Assembly: GCA_014237405.1 (NCBI GenBank)
Contig: JABZFO010000023.1
Span: 1 to 64,000 of the forward strand
DNA length: 64,000 nucleotides
Reading direction: 5' to 3'
Source of the DNA: Desulfosarcina sp.
Lineage (GTDB): Bacteria; Desulfobacterota; Desulfobacteria; Desulfobacterales; Desulfosarcinaceae
Shown: positions 8,560 through 16,762 of the stretch, in pieces
How the letters are laid out: the number at the start of each line of letters is the position of its first letter
Numbering within the stretch: position 1 is the stretch's first letter
Notes under the pieces: model-generated
Seen by the model: only the letters and a program-made list of their open reading frames with translations
Databases searched by the model: none
Told to the model about the DNA's origin: nothing
Program-made: the position numbers and the translations under genes

Positions 8560-9960
8560 ATGAAAACAGACACCTGCGATGCCACCGCCCCCATTGACCA
8601 GTTGAAGGCCATTTCATCCTGGGTTTCTTCCGTACAGGATTTGGACAAGCTCCTTCAACTGATCATCGAATCGGCCACCAGTGTCGTGCGTGCAGAAGCC
8701 GCCTCACTGCTTCTGCTGGACCCCAAGACCGATACACTTTATTTCAAGGTGGCCACCGGCGCAAAAGGCGAGGAGGTGAAAGAATTCAGGGTGAAGATGG
8801 GCCAGGGGATTGCCGGTCACGTGGCCAAAACCGGTCAGCCCATGCTCATCGCCGATGCCCAAAAAGACAACCGGTGGATGCGAGAAATCAGCGACAGCAT
8901 TGACTACGAAACCCGTTCAATGGCCTGTGTCCCCTTAACAATCGACAGCAGCACCATCGGCGTGGTCCAGGTCATCAACAAAAGGGACAACACCCAGTTT
9001 ACCCAGGCGGACATGGAGGTGCTCGAAGAGTTTTCCAGCCTCGCCGCCCTTGCCATCGGCAGTGCCCAAAGCCTTGAACAGGTTCGCCAGGAAAATCTGG
9101 ACCTGAAGAAGGAGCTGGGCGAAAAGCACCAGATTATCGGGAAAAGCATTATCCTGAAAAAAGTGCTGGAAGACGCTCAGAAGCTCTCCCGCACCAAAAC
9201 TACCGCTCTGATACTAGGCGAAAGCGGCACGGGAAAAGAATTGCTGGCGCGCCTGATCCACCGTGAAAGTCCCCGCAAAGACAAGCCAATGGTGGTACTG
9301 AACTGTGCGGCCCTGCCCGAAACCCTGCTGGAATCGGAACTGTTCGGCTATGAAAAAGGGTCTTTTACCGGTGCGGTAGGCCGCAAAATCGGTAAATTTG
9401 AAACGGCTCACGAAGGCACCATCTTTTTGGATGAAATCGGAGAAATGGATCCGGGCATGCAGGCCAAACTCCTCCGTGTGCTTCAGGAAAGCGTCTTTTA
9501 CCGAGTGGGCGGTAATACACCCATCACCGTAGATGTGCGGGTACTGTCTGCCACCAATAAGGATCTGAAGAAAGAGGTGGAAGGAAGAAAATTCCGGGAG
9601 GATCTGTTTTACCGGTTGAACGTGGTCCAACTCAATATGCCGCCACTGAGAGAGCGCCTCGAAGACGTCGCCCTCCTGACAGAGCATTTTCTTGATGTGT
9701 TTAAAAAGGAAACCGGCCTATCAGGCCTGACCATCTCTGAAGCAGCCATGGACAAAATGGTCCACTACAACTGGCCCGGTAACATCCGCGAGTTGAGGAA
9801 CGCCATCGAACGCGCAGTGGTCATGGGGGACGGAAAAACAATCATGCCTGAAGATCTTCCCATCACCGCGTCCCTGCCGAAATTCACCGGCCTGAAGGTC
9901 GGACTCACCCTTGACGAAGCCCTCAATGAATTCAAAAAGGAATTTCGGGATCTTGCCTGA
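8560..9960 (+). CDS. GAF-domain sigma-54-dependent activator lacking its DNA-binding domain
   Basis: An N-terminal GAF sensor (about residues 25-170), a short coiled linker and a full AAA+ domain are present: Walker A GESGTGKE at 220-227, Walker B IFLDEI at 288-293, and the arginine-rich RLNVVQLNMPPLRER region. The sigma-54 contact loop reads GSFTGA (267-272) where GAFTGA is usual. The protein stops just after EALNEFKKEF, where family members begin their Fis-type helix-turn-helix. A short tail in the +1 frame (GILPDPAFFSY, stop 9980-9982) looks like the real C-terminus. So about 30 codons with the DNA-binding helices are probably missing rather than naturally absent. Confidence 0.85.
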   Translation: MKTDTCDATAPIDQLKAISSWVSSVQDLDKLLQLIIESATSVVRAEAASLLLLDPKTDTLYFKVATGAKGEEVKEFRVKMGQGIAGHVAKTGQPMLIADAQKDNRWMREISDSIDYETRSMACVPLTIDSSTIGVVQVINKRDNTQFTQADMEVLEEFSSLAALAIGSAQSLEQVRQENLDLKKELGEKHQIIGKSIILKKVLEDAQKLSRTKTTALILGESGTGKELLARLIHRESPRKDKPMVVLNCAALPETLLESELFGYEKGSFTGAVGRKIGKFETAHEGTIFLDEIGEMDPGMQAKLLRVLQESVFYRVGGNTPITVDVRVLSATNKDLKKEVEGRKFREDLFYRLNVVQLNMPPLRERLEDVALLTEHFLDVFKKETGLSGLTISEAAMDKMVHYNWPGNIRELRNAIERAVVMGDGKTIMPEDLPITASLPKFTGLKVGLTLDEALNEFKKEFRDLA

Positions 9961-10121
9961 TCCTGCCTTTTTTTCATACTAATTCAAGACTTTCCAAAAA
10001 CTGCCGATAGCCAGACTGCGCCTGATACATTGCCCAGGCGCAAAAACAAAATGGCATTATATTTGCTTGTTATTTCTTGAAATTGACCCTGAGCAGGCGA
10101 CTGTATCCCGGAGGAATTATC

Positions 10122-10478
10122 ATGACTGCCATTGAAATGAACACCAGCACCGTCAGAAAGTTTAAGAAATCAATTGAACCCGGTGGGTTTTACAGCGTGG
10201 AGTTCGCTGTAGACAAACCGCATCCGCTCTATCAGTTCAAGATATGGCGAAGCGAATCCAGCCCCATGTTCGTTGTGGTCAAGGAAAACTCTGCCGTTCT
10301 TCCCAAACTCAAGGCTGGCAGCGTTCTGAATATGACATACTACAGCAGCGACACCCAATGCCCAAAAAAGCAGATCGAAACCCGGATCGGGCACATAAAC
10401 AGCGAACGGGAAGGCCGTTTCGAGGGGCATTGTACTATTGCTCTGGTTCCGGTTAACAACGCAACCCTTCAGAATTAA
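10122..10478 (+). CDS. PilZ-like domain protein
   Basis: A 118-residue cytoplasmic protein with no membrane segment. The start is the ATG at 10122, set by a GGAGGAATTATC ribosome site. The pattern YQFKIWRSES, MFVVVKENS, LKAGSVLNMTYY and a closing GRFEGHCTIALVPV resembles short PilZ-type proteins of Desulfobacterales. I do not see the RxxxR and (D/N)xSxxG c-di-GMP motifs in clear form, so nucleotide binding is not supported. It sits between a sigma-54 activator and an M23 peptidase. Confidence 0.55.
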   Translation: MTAIEMNTSTVRKFKKSIEPGGFYSVEFAVDKPHPLYQFKIWRSESSPMFVVVKENSAVLPKLKAGSVLNMTYYSSDTQCPKKQIETRIGHINSEREGRFEGHCTIALVPVNNATLQN

Positions 10479-10498
10479 TGTCTTTACAGGCCTGATCA

Positions 10499-11437
10499 AT
10501 GATGGTGACGATGAAGAAAAAGCTGACCCTGTTGATTTTTGATGCCATGGGTACCCCTGTCAGGCAGACAACCATTCCGAGAATGCTGCTTCCGATGACC
10601 GTCCTGTTATTTATGGGTGCAGCAATCGCCCTGTACTTGGGCATTTCAGACTATTTTCGCTTGAAAACCGAAACGATGGGTGTCCACAGCCTTCGTTCAA
10701 CCCTGCAGGCGCAAGAAGAACGGGTTGTTCAGCAACAGGATCAAATCGTTGCCTTTGCCCAAAAAATTGATGCGTTAAAGACCCAGTTGGCCAAGCTCCA
10801 CAGCTTCGAACAAAAAATCCGGATTATTGCCAATCTTGAAGCCAGCAATGATGGGTCGAGCATGTTTGGTGTGGGCGGTTCTGATCCAGAGGACCTGGAT
10901 CCTGCTACGATGATAGAACAGGATTACCTGGAACTTGTCAGGGGCATGCACGCTGAAATCAATGAAATCGATCAGGCCTCCCATAACCAGCACAATTCAT
11001 TTTCATCGATCTTCAGCCAACTGAAAGGGAAACGAAACCTGTTGGCTGCCACCCCGTCCATCCGCCCGATAAAAGGTTGGATATCATCGAGTTTCGGATA
11101 CCGGGAGTCTCCCTTTACCGGCCGCCGGGAATTTCATCGCGGCCTTGACATCGCGACCCATGCAGGCTCGCCGATCATCTCGCCGGCGGACGGTATTGTA
11201 ACCTTTGCCGGCAGAAAAGGACTGATGGGCAAGATGGTGACCATTGAACACGGCTTCGGAATGGTGACCCGGTACGGTCATGTCCAGAAAACACTCAAGA
11301 AAAAAGGTGACCGCGTTAAACGGGGTGAGACCATCGCCCTGGTGGGCAATACAGGTCGAAGTACCGGCCCGCACCTTCACTACGAAGTCCGCTTGAATGG
11401 GGTGGCCGTCAATCCCATGAATTATTTCTTGAATTGA
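10499..11437 (+). CDS. Membrane-anchored M23 (LytM-type) peptidase
   Basis: A 312-residue envelope protein: short cytoplasmic N-terminus, one membrane segment (about 29-49), a periplasmic coiled coil (about 60-105), and a C-terminal M23 domain. Zinc ligands are His213 and Asp217 in FHRGLD and His294 in PHLHYE, with His261 in RYGHV. All are present, so an active DD-endopeptidase cutting peptidoglycan cross-links is predicted. The start is one of several ATG/GTG codons near 10499, with ACAGG upstream. It is followed by a small lipoprotein gene. Confidence 0.88.
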   Translation: MMVTMKKKLTLLIFDAMGTPVRQTTIPRMLLPMTVLLFMGAAIALYLGISDYFRLKTETMGVHSLRSTLQAQEERVVQQQDQIVAFAQKIDALKTQLAKLHSFEQKIRIIANLEASNDGSSMFGVGGSDPEDLDPATMIEQDYLELVRGMHAEINEIDQASHNQHNSFSSIFSQLKGKRNLLAATPSIRPIKGWISSSFGYRESPFTGRREFHRGLDIATHAGSPIISPADGIVTFAGRKGLMGKMVTIEHGFGMVTRYGHVQKTLKKKGDRVKRGETIALVGNTGRSTGPHLHYEVRLNGVAVNPMNYFLN

Positions 11438-11548
11438 CGCTCGAAGCAGCTTGCACAAAAACAGACAGCATTTTAATCGGGCAATACAAAAAGTCACAGG
11501 AGAAACTGACACCACAACGCCATAGATAAAAAAAAGAAAGCTCGAAAA

Positions 11549-11851
11549 ATGAAAAAGACAGTTTTCTTGATATTATCAGCGATGGCAATCTTATTATCTG
11601 GCTGCACCGGTTCCAGTTATGGTTTGTTCAGAACCACCGGCACCGGCAATGCACTGGTCAATACAGACACACCAACCCCGTTAAAAGGCGATAATGATCG
11701 CGGGGTCTGCCTGTCTATTTCCCCCAGATCATCACTGGACATCGATGTAGATTGCATTCTCGATTATGTCCAGGGAGAATCTACCTTCGGTCCGGAAAAC
11801 AAGCGGCGTGACTTTCTGAATCCATGGATCTGCTGGAATTTTTCCTTTTAA
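11549..11851 (+). CDS. Small predicted lipoprotein of unknown function
   Basis: A 100-residue protein with a clear type II signal: MKKTVFLILSAMAILLSGC, lipobox LSGC, mature Cys at residue 19. The mature part is short and polar with two further cysteines (in RGVCLS and VDCILDY), which could form a disulfide. I do not recognise a family. It follows the M23 peptidase gene by 111 bases and is closed by a strong terminator, so the two may share a transcript and act in the envelope. Confidence 0.65.
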   Translation: MKKTVFLILSAMAILLSGCTGSSYGLFRTTGTGNALVNTDTPTPLKGDNDRGVCLSISPRSSLDIDVDCILDYVQGESTFGPENKRRDFLNPWICWNFSF

Positions 11852-11870
11852 CCAGCTTAGCCACTAATAA

Positions 11871-11907
11871 ATCCCTTGCCGGACAGGGCACCGGCAAGGG
11901 ATTTTTG
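11871..11907 (+). terminator. Strong rho-independent terminator
   Basis: ATCCCTTGCCGG (11871-11882) pairs perfectly with CCGGCAAGGGAT (11891-11902) over an 8-base loop and is followed by TTTTGTTT. It ends the lipoprotein transcript, just before the convergent hemL remnant. Confidence 0.9.
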
Positions 11908-11923
11908 TTTGAATGCCCTTTTT

Positions 11924-13054
11924 CTACAGTTGGGCAAGCACTGTTTCAGCAGCAGACAGGGTTTGTTCGATGGCCTCGTCATCGTGGGCAGCAGACAGAA
12001 AAAACGCCTCAAACTGCGATGGTGCCAGATAAATGCCGTTTTCCAGCATCCCTTTGTAGTATGACGAGAATCGCCCAAGATTGGATGCAGGAAACGGAGA
12101 TATCGGCCTTTTCGGCCAGCGATTTCAACCCGGTGATCAGCCTTTCAGCCTGCGCGTCCAGGCTTTCGTAGAAGCCTGGTGTTTTCAATTGCTTCAGCGT
12201 CGCTATGCCCGCGGCCATGGCTAAAGGGTTTCCAGACAGGGTACCGGCCTGGTAAACAGGTCCCTTGGGAGCGATGTGTTCCATAATTTCGTGCCGGCCG
12301 CCATATGCGCCCACCGGCAGGCCGCCGCCGATAATCTTGCCGAAGCAGGACAGGTCCGGGGCAATACCGTAACGCTCCTGGGCCCCGCCAAAAGCGACCC
12401 TGAAACCGGTCATGACCTCATCGAAGATGAGTAAGGCCCCGCATTTTTCTGTCGTTTCACGAAGGGTTTCAAGAAACTGGTCACCCGGCGGCACCAACCC
12501 CATGTTTCCGGCCACCGGCTCCACAATGATGCAGGCAACCTGATCCCCCTTTTCCGCCATCACCTTTTGAACCGTATCGATGTCATTATAGGGAAGCGAC
12601 AGGGTATGCTCGACAAATGTGGCGGGGACCCCTGGACTGCCGGGAATTTGCAGTGTCGCGACGCCGGAGCCTGCTTCCACCAGCAGAGAATCGGCATGCC
12701 CGTGGTAACAGCCGTCAAATTTGATGATCTTATCCCGACTGGTATAACCCCGCGCCAGCCGGATGGCGCTCATGGTGGCTTCAGTTCCCGAATTAACCAT
12801 TCGCACCATATTCACGGAGGGTACGGCATCGACAATCAGATCTGCCAGTTCGATTTCCAGTTCGGTGGGCGCCCCATAACTGGTTCCCTGCTCCAGGACG
12901 GACGAAATGGCATCGATCACCGCCGGGTACCGGTGACCTAAAATCATCGGGCCCCATGATCCGATATAATCGATATACGAGTTGCCATCGGCGTCAATCA
13001 GCCGGCAAGTTCCTGTGCCCGTTTGTACAGTGCAGTGGATCTCTCCTTGTTCAT
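11924..13054 (-). pseudogene. hemL: Glutamate-1-semialdehyde 2,1-aminomutase, two internal deletions
   Basis: HemL makes 5-aminolevulinate for tetrapyrroles through the C5 pathway, using pyridoxal phosphate. The central 312 codons (12009-12947) read well: [22 protein letters not shown] and a lysine in [14 protein letters not shown]. Two conserved blocks are absent. The N-terminus ([18 protein letters not shown], from ATG 13054 with an AAAGGATG ribosome site) joins directly to [18 protein letters not shown] in another frame at about 13003. Near 12072, ADISVSC joins to [13 protein letters not shown] in another frame, and that frame runs to the stop at 11924. Everything else is conserved, which argues for recent loss or a sequence error. 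Confidence 0.85.
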
Positions 13055-13255
13055 TGCTTTACATCCTTTCTGATTGAGCAGAATAAAACCTGTTGACTTT
13101 TAGGTTGCTGGATGCGGAAACTACCAAACATGAACAGGCAGGTCAAGCCGGACAGACACTGAGGACAGAAGACAGAGGACAGCGCAGCCGCCAGCAGTTT
13201 GCCGGTTTGATCGGAAATGAAACCATATTCCCGGAACGCTGGGCTATGGTCTTGA

Positions 13256-13385
13256 TTAAAAATTGAACATCGAACATCGAACATTGAATGATGAGGTCGC
13301 TACGCTCACCGATTTATGAAATGGATAGAATACCTTATTCGACGTTCGACGTTGGATGTTCGATGTTGGGCGTTCAGCTATTTAA
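13256..13385. repeat. Imperfect inverted repeat of GAACATCGAACATTGAA words
   Basis: The left arm has tandem GAACATC/GAACATTGAA words (13264-13287). The right arm has TTCGACGTTCGACGTTGGATG words (from 13341). Between them lies GGATAGAATACC, like the GATAGAATGCC found in the AT-rich repeats at 32564, 34751 and 54700, so it may be a GC-richer relative. It opens the 13055-13719 gap, which holds repeats only and no supported gene. Confidence 0.55.
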
Positions 13386-13397
13386 TTACGGGTATTG

Positions 13398-13565
13398 AAG
13401 TTTGATGAACTCGAAAAAAGTCTCCAGTTGTGTCATTCCCGCGCAGACGGGGCACGCAGTGAAGCTTTAGCGCTATCTATAAGCATTGGATAATACTGGA
13501 TCCCCGCCTACGCGGGGATGACAATAAAGGGGAAATTTCAACTTTTGACGAGATCATCAAGTTTC
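13398..13565. repeat. Nested inverted-repeat element
   Basis: The outer arms are AAGTTTGATGAACTCG.. (13398-13421) and its near complement (13541-13564). Inside is a second inverted pair, GTCATTCCCGCG (13432-13443) and CGCGGGGATGAC (13511-13522), with TGGATCCCCGCC words. That inner element resembles the dispersed GTCATTCCCGCG repeats common in proteobacteria. The outer arms match TTTGATGCACTCG at 17348. Confidence 0.7.
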
Positions 13566-13630
13566 ATACAAGAGGGAGGACTGAGGTCGGAGGGTTGTTT
13601 GCGGGAGGCAAATATAAGCTCCCAATTTCC

Positions 13631-13667
13631 TATCAGCTATAAGCTATGAGCTGTGAGCTATAAGCTA
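13631..13667. repeat. Short tandem repeat of AGCTATAAGCT words
   Basis: A run of variants of AGCTATAAGCT / GAGCTGTGAGCT that are themselves partly palindromic. It is followed by an ACAAACCCAACAAAC-type tract up to the next gene. Confidence 0.6.
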
Positions 13668-13719
13668 ATCCAATCAGCCCAACGAACTCAACAAACCCAA
13701 CAAACTTATTCTACGACCG

Positions 13720-14478
13720 ATGAAACATAGCCATTCCGTCGACAAACTGGCCAAATTGCTCGCTTACATTCTTGGCAGGCAACCTGATGAATTCGGCCTG
13801 CTTCCCAACGATAGCGGCTACGTGAAAATCAAGGATCTGATGAAGGCGCTGGGTGAAGAACCCGGTTGGCGCCATGTTCGGTTGAATCAGATTCGTGAAG
13901 TGATCTATACAACCCGTTCACCACCGGTTGAAATGGAAAACAACCTGATCCGCGCCGTGGATCGATCCCGTCTTTTTCCGCCGGAGATTCCAGATACCTT
14001 CCCAAAGCTGCTTTATTACCCGGTTCGCCGGCGGGCCTACCCTGTCGTACTGGAAAAAGGCCTGTCATCTGCTACTTCCGGTTATCGGATCATCCTGGCT
14101 GGCGAGATAGCTCTAGCCCAACGACTTGGCCGGCGGATCGATCCATCCCCCGTAATCCTGACAGTAAACTCGGACAGCGCCCGGAAAACTGGTGCCACGG
14201 TATGGCGTTTTGGCAAGCAATTATTCCTGTCTGATTGTTTGCCTCTTGGCAGTTTCAGCGGACCACCTCTGCCTAAAAATCGGCCGGAACCGAAAAAGGC
14301 GGAGGTTCCCGAACCGCAAGGTGCCCCCAAAACACCGGGAAGCTTCCTTCTGGACCTCTCCATCGATCCGGTATCCAAGGAGCGCTCCAAAAGAGGGCCC
14401 CGGAAGCACAAAAATAAATGGAAACGGGATCGAACTCGAATAAGCCGGAACAAAACCAAAGGATGGCCGGATGCGTAG
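13720..14478 (+). CDS. KptA/Tpt1-like RNA 2'-phosphotransferase homolog with altered active site
   Basis: A 252-residue protein. The first 170 residues follow the KptA order: YILGRQPDEFGL, a winged-helix region with VKIKDLMKAL, NLIRAVDRS, LLYYPVRRRAYPVVLEKGL, then VWRFGKQLFLSDCLP. KptA enzymes remove an RNA 2'-phosphate using NAD. Here the N-terminal catalytic Arg-His pair (usual LRH) reads LGRQ, and the GHS after IRA is DRS, so classical activity is doubtful. A strongly basic tail (about residues 215-252) suggests nucleic acid binding. It stands alone, 92 bases before tRNA-Lys(CTT). Confidence 0.6.
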   Translation: MKHSHSVDKLAKLLAYILGRQPDEFGLLPNDSGYVKIKDLMKALGEEPGWRHVRLNQIREVIYTTRSPPVEMENNLIRAVDRSRLFPPEIPDTFPKLLYYPVRRRAYPVVLEKGLSSATSGYRIILAGEIALAQRLGRRIDPSPVILTVNSDSARKTGATVWRFGKQLFLSDCLPLGSFSGPPLPKNRPEPKKAEVPEPQGAPKTPGSFLLDLSIDPVSKERSKRGPRKHKNKWKRDRTRISRNKTKGWPDA

Positions 14479-14570
14479 AGGTCCGTCTATTCTTTGGCCC
14501 AAACGGCAAAAAACGCATTGACATCCACTATCATGGCTGTTATTAGACGCCCTTGTTTTGGCAGCACAAA

Positions 14571-14647
14571 GGGCCGTTAGCTCAACTAGGCAGAGCACCT
14601 GACTCTTAATCAGTAGGTTGAAGGTTCGATTCCTTCACGGCCCACCA
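14571..14647 (+). tRNA. tRNA-Lys (CTT)
   Basis: The acceptor GGGCCGT pairs with ACGGCCC, the discriminator is A and CCA is encoded. The anticodon loop within CTGACTCTTAATCAG gives CTT. The T arm GAAGGTTCGATTCCTTC is standard. It has its own terminator immediately downstream. Confidence 0.95.
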
Positions 14648-14658
14648 ATGAATTTTCC

Positions 14659-14687
14659 AAGGGACGGTAACGCCGCCCCTTTTTTTA
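14659..14687 (+). terminator. Terminator after tRNA-Lys(CTT)
   Basis: AAGGGACGG pairs with CCGCCCCTT around a TAACG loop with one mismatch and is followed by seven T residues. Confidence 0.75.
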
Positions 14688-14734
14688 TGGTGTAAAGACC
14701 ACCGATGGAAGCCTATGTGATTTGCACTAAGCGC

Positions 14735-14762
14735 TTGACAGTTTTTTTCAGTTGGTGATATT
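14735..14762 (+). promoter_or_regulatory. Possible promoter of the rpsF operon
   Basis: A perfect TTGACA (14735-14740) is followed after 16 bases by GATATT (14757-14762). A second candidate -10, TATACT, lies six bases further on. It is the only clear promoter-like site between the tRNA terminator and rpsF. Confidence 0.45.
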
Positions 14763-14889
14763 TATACTGTTTTTGTTGATTCCTTTGGAATCACGCATCC
14801 TTGCTCCGGCCCGGAGTCGGGGCTAATTAAGGATCGTGAACTTTATAAATTGAACAAAATTACTTGTCTTTCCGTCCGTCTTCCGCGTT

Positions 14890-14930
14890 GCATCAACGGC
14901 CACAGACAACCAGTCTGCAACCGTTGATGC
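14890..14930 (+). promoter_or_regulatory. Long hairpin in the rpsF leader
   Basis: GCATCAACGG (14890-14899) pairs with CCGTTGATGC (14921-14930), and an inner CAGAC/GTCTG stem lies above a small internal loop. The leader is unusually long, about 250 bases from the candidate promoter. Ribosomal protein S6:S18 is known to regulate rpsF operons through leader structures, so a control role is plausible but unproven. Confidence 0.5.
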
Positions 14931-15009
14931 GCCTTGAATACGAACTGAAATCCTTCGCAATTTTTGCTCAATCTATTTCGTTCCCAATCCTAAGCCACAA
15001 GGAGGTTTT

Positions 15010-15441
15010 ATGAAGCGGTACGAAACGATCGTTATTATTGACCCCGACCTGTCAAAGGAGGCCGAAACGCCGATCTTCGAGCGGGTGAACGACCTGATTC
15101 CCCAGTACAAGGGATTTCTAATCGAAACGGATGACTGGGGTACAAAGAAACTGGCCTACGACATCAAGAAAAAAAACCGGGGACACTATGTAAGACTCGA
15201 TTTTTGTGGTGACGGGGCATTGATTCAGGAAATGGAACGGTTGTTCAGAATTGACGACAAAGTCATGAAGTTTATGACGGTTCTGCTTGATGAAAATGCC
15301 GATCTCGATGCCATCAAAGCTGATCTGGCTGAGAAAGCGGCAGCGAAGGAGCAGGCTGAAGCCGAAAAGGCTGATGAACCCGTTGAAACCGAAGCACCAA
15401 CCGAGAACAGCGAACCCACCGAAGAAAAGGAAGGGGAGTAA
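15010..15441 (+). CDS. rpsF: 30S ribosomal protein S6
   Basis: Binds 16S rRNA in the platform together with S18. The start MKRYETIVIIDPDL and the core DWGTKKLAYDIKKKNRGHYV are typical. The first 100 residues form the ferredoxin-like S6 fold. The last 40 are a Glu/Ala-rich acidic tail, longer than in many species but usual for extended S6 proteins. An AAGGAGG ribosome site precedes the ATG. It is first in the rpsF-rpsR-DUF2232-rplI-dnaB order, 3 bases before rpsR. Confidence 0.97.
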   Translation: MKRYETIVIIDPDLSKEAETPIFERVNDLIPQYKGFLIETDDWGTKKLAYDIKKKNRGHYVRLDFCGDGALIQEMERLFRIDDKVMKFMTVLLDENADLDAIKADLAEKAAAKEQAEAEKADEPVETEAPTENSEPTEEKEGE

Positions 15442-15444
15442 CAT

Positions 15445-15708
15445 ATGGCCTTTTCAAAACCCCGCCCCAGACGAAAGAAAAGAAGAATTTTTCACCGGCG
15501 AAAAGTCTGCCGGTTCTGTGCAGACCAGAGCCTTGTCATTGATTACAAGGATCCCAAAGCGCTGAAGTATTTCACCACCGAACGGGGAAAAATCATTCCG
15601 CGGAGAATCTCGGGCGCCTGCGCCAAGCACCAGCGGGCCCTGACCCATGCAATCAAGCGCGCGAGAACCATTGCCCTGCTACCGTACGTAGGAACCTTTG
15701 ACCTGTAG
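15445..15708 (+). CDS. rpsR: 30S ribosomal protein S18
   Basis: An 87-residue basic protein that pairs with S6 on the ribosomal platform. The N-terminal [10 protein letters not shown] segment is followed by a cysteine pair (CRFC) and GACAKHQR. That looks like the zinc-type form of S18. [16 protein letters not shown] is the signature region. It has a GGGGAG ribosome site and follows rpsF directly, as in most bacteria. Confidence 0.97.
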   Translation: MAFSKPRPRRKKRRIFHRRKVCRFCADQSLVIDYKDPKALKYFTTERGKIIPRRISGACAKHQRALTHAIKRARTIALLPYVGTFDL

Positions 15709-15759
15709 TCTGTCAGGCTCAACCGGCGGGACAAGAACGCCTATTTTCAGGAGAAGCGG

Positions 15760-16731
15760 ATGGCGCCGTTGCCATTTCAAAGTGGATTATCGAAAGATAT
15801 CGCTACCGGCGTAACGGCCACCCTCGTCATCTTTGCCGTATCGGTCTTTATGCCGGTGGTAGGCTTCCTCTTCTCCATGTTCATTCCCCTGCCCGTTCTT
15901 TTTTACCGGGCCAAACTGGGCAGACGCCGCGGCATGATTGTCCCGCTGGTGGCCATCGCAGTGATGGGCCTTGTTTTTGGTGGCTTAACGATGGACATTC
16001 TCTTCTTTTCGGGGCTCATGCTCCTGGGTTTTGCCATGAGCGAGATGTTCGAAAAAGAGTTGTCCGTGGAGATGACCGTCGTGGGCGCCTGCAGCATTGT
16101 CGTGGGCGCCGGTCTGATCGGCATCCTGCTGTATAGCATTGCCGCCAACACGGGGATATACGCCCTGGTTTCAGCTTACGTGGCGACAAACCTGGAGTTG
16201 TCCCTTGACCTGTATAAAGGTATTGGCATTCCACAGGAGACCATTGACACCATTTCCGGCTCCCTTGACCAGATTCAATACGTGCTGGTGCGGATACTGC
16301 CTTCACTGGTGGCTGCGTCCATCCTGTTTGTGGCGTGGACAAATTTGATTGCCGCACGGCCGATCATGGAGCGCCGCGGCCTTTATTTCCCGGATTTCGG
16401 CCGCCTCAACCGCTGGCGGGCACCCGAACCACTGATCTGGGGTGTCATCGGTTGCGGCCTGATCCTGCTCATTCCCGCAACGGAAATCCGGCTGATCGGC
16501 GTCAACGGCCTGTTGGTGTTGCTGACCATCTATTTCATCCAGGGCATCGCCATTGTTTCGTTTTTCTTTGAAAAAAAGAAACTGCCGCGGGCCATCCGGG
16601 TGGTCCTGTATATGATGATCGCTTTCCAACAACTATTCCTGCTGGTAATCATCTGCATCGGACTTTTTGACATGTGGATCAATTTTCGAAAAATTGACAC
16701 CAATAAGCGTGAACCGGACCTGCCGTCGTAA
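15760..16731 (+). CDS. DUF2232 (YybS-like) membrane protein
   Basis: A 323-residue integral membrane protein with eight or so hydrophobic segments, beginning MAPLPFQSGLSKD after a GGAG site. DUF2232 proteins are commonly encoded between rpsR and rplI in Desulfobacterota and Firmicutes. Their function is not established, although a link to cell division or transport has been suggested. The identification rests on location and topology more than on a sharp motif. It is intact and lies 31 bases before rplI. Confidence 0.75.
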   Translation: MAPLPFQSGLSKDIATGVTATLVIFAVSVFMPVVGFLFSMFIPLPVLFYRAKLGRRRGMIVPLVAIAVMGLVFGGLTMDILFFSGLMLLGFAMSEMFEKELSVEMTVVGACSIVVGAGLIGILLYSIAANTGIYALVSAYVATNLELSLDLYKGIGIPQETIDTISGSLDQIQYVLVRILPSLVAASILFVAWTNLIAARPIMERRGLYFPDFGRLNRWRAPEPLIWGVIGCGLILLIPATEIRLIGVNGLLVLLTIYFIQGIAIVSFFFEKKKLPRAIRVVLYMMIAFQQLFLLVIICIGLFDMWINFRKIDTNKREPDLPS

Positions 16732-16762
16732 AATCCAGGCAGGCTTTTTTTGGAGGATAATT

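Noticed and set aside
13055-13719. CRISPR array in the repeat-rich gap
   Set aside because: The repeats are short, degenerate and differ from one another, with no uniform spacer length and no cas genes nearby.
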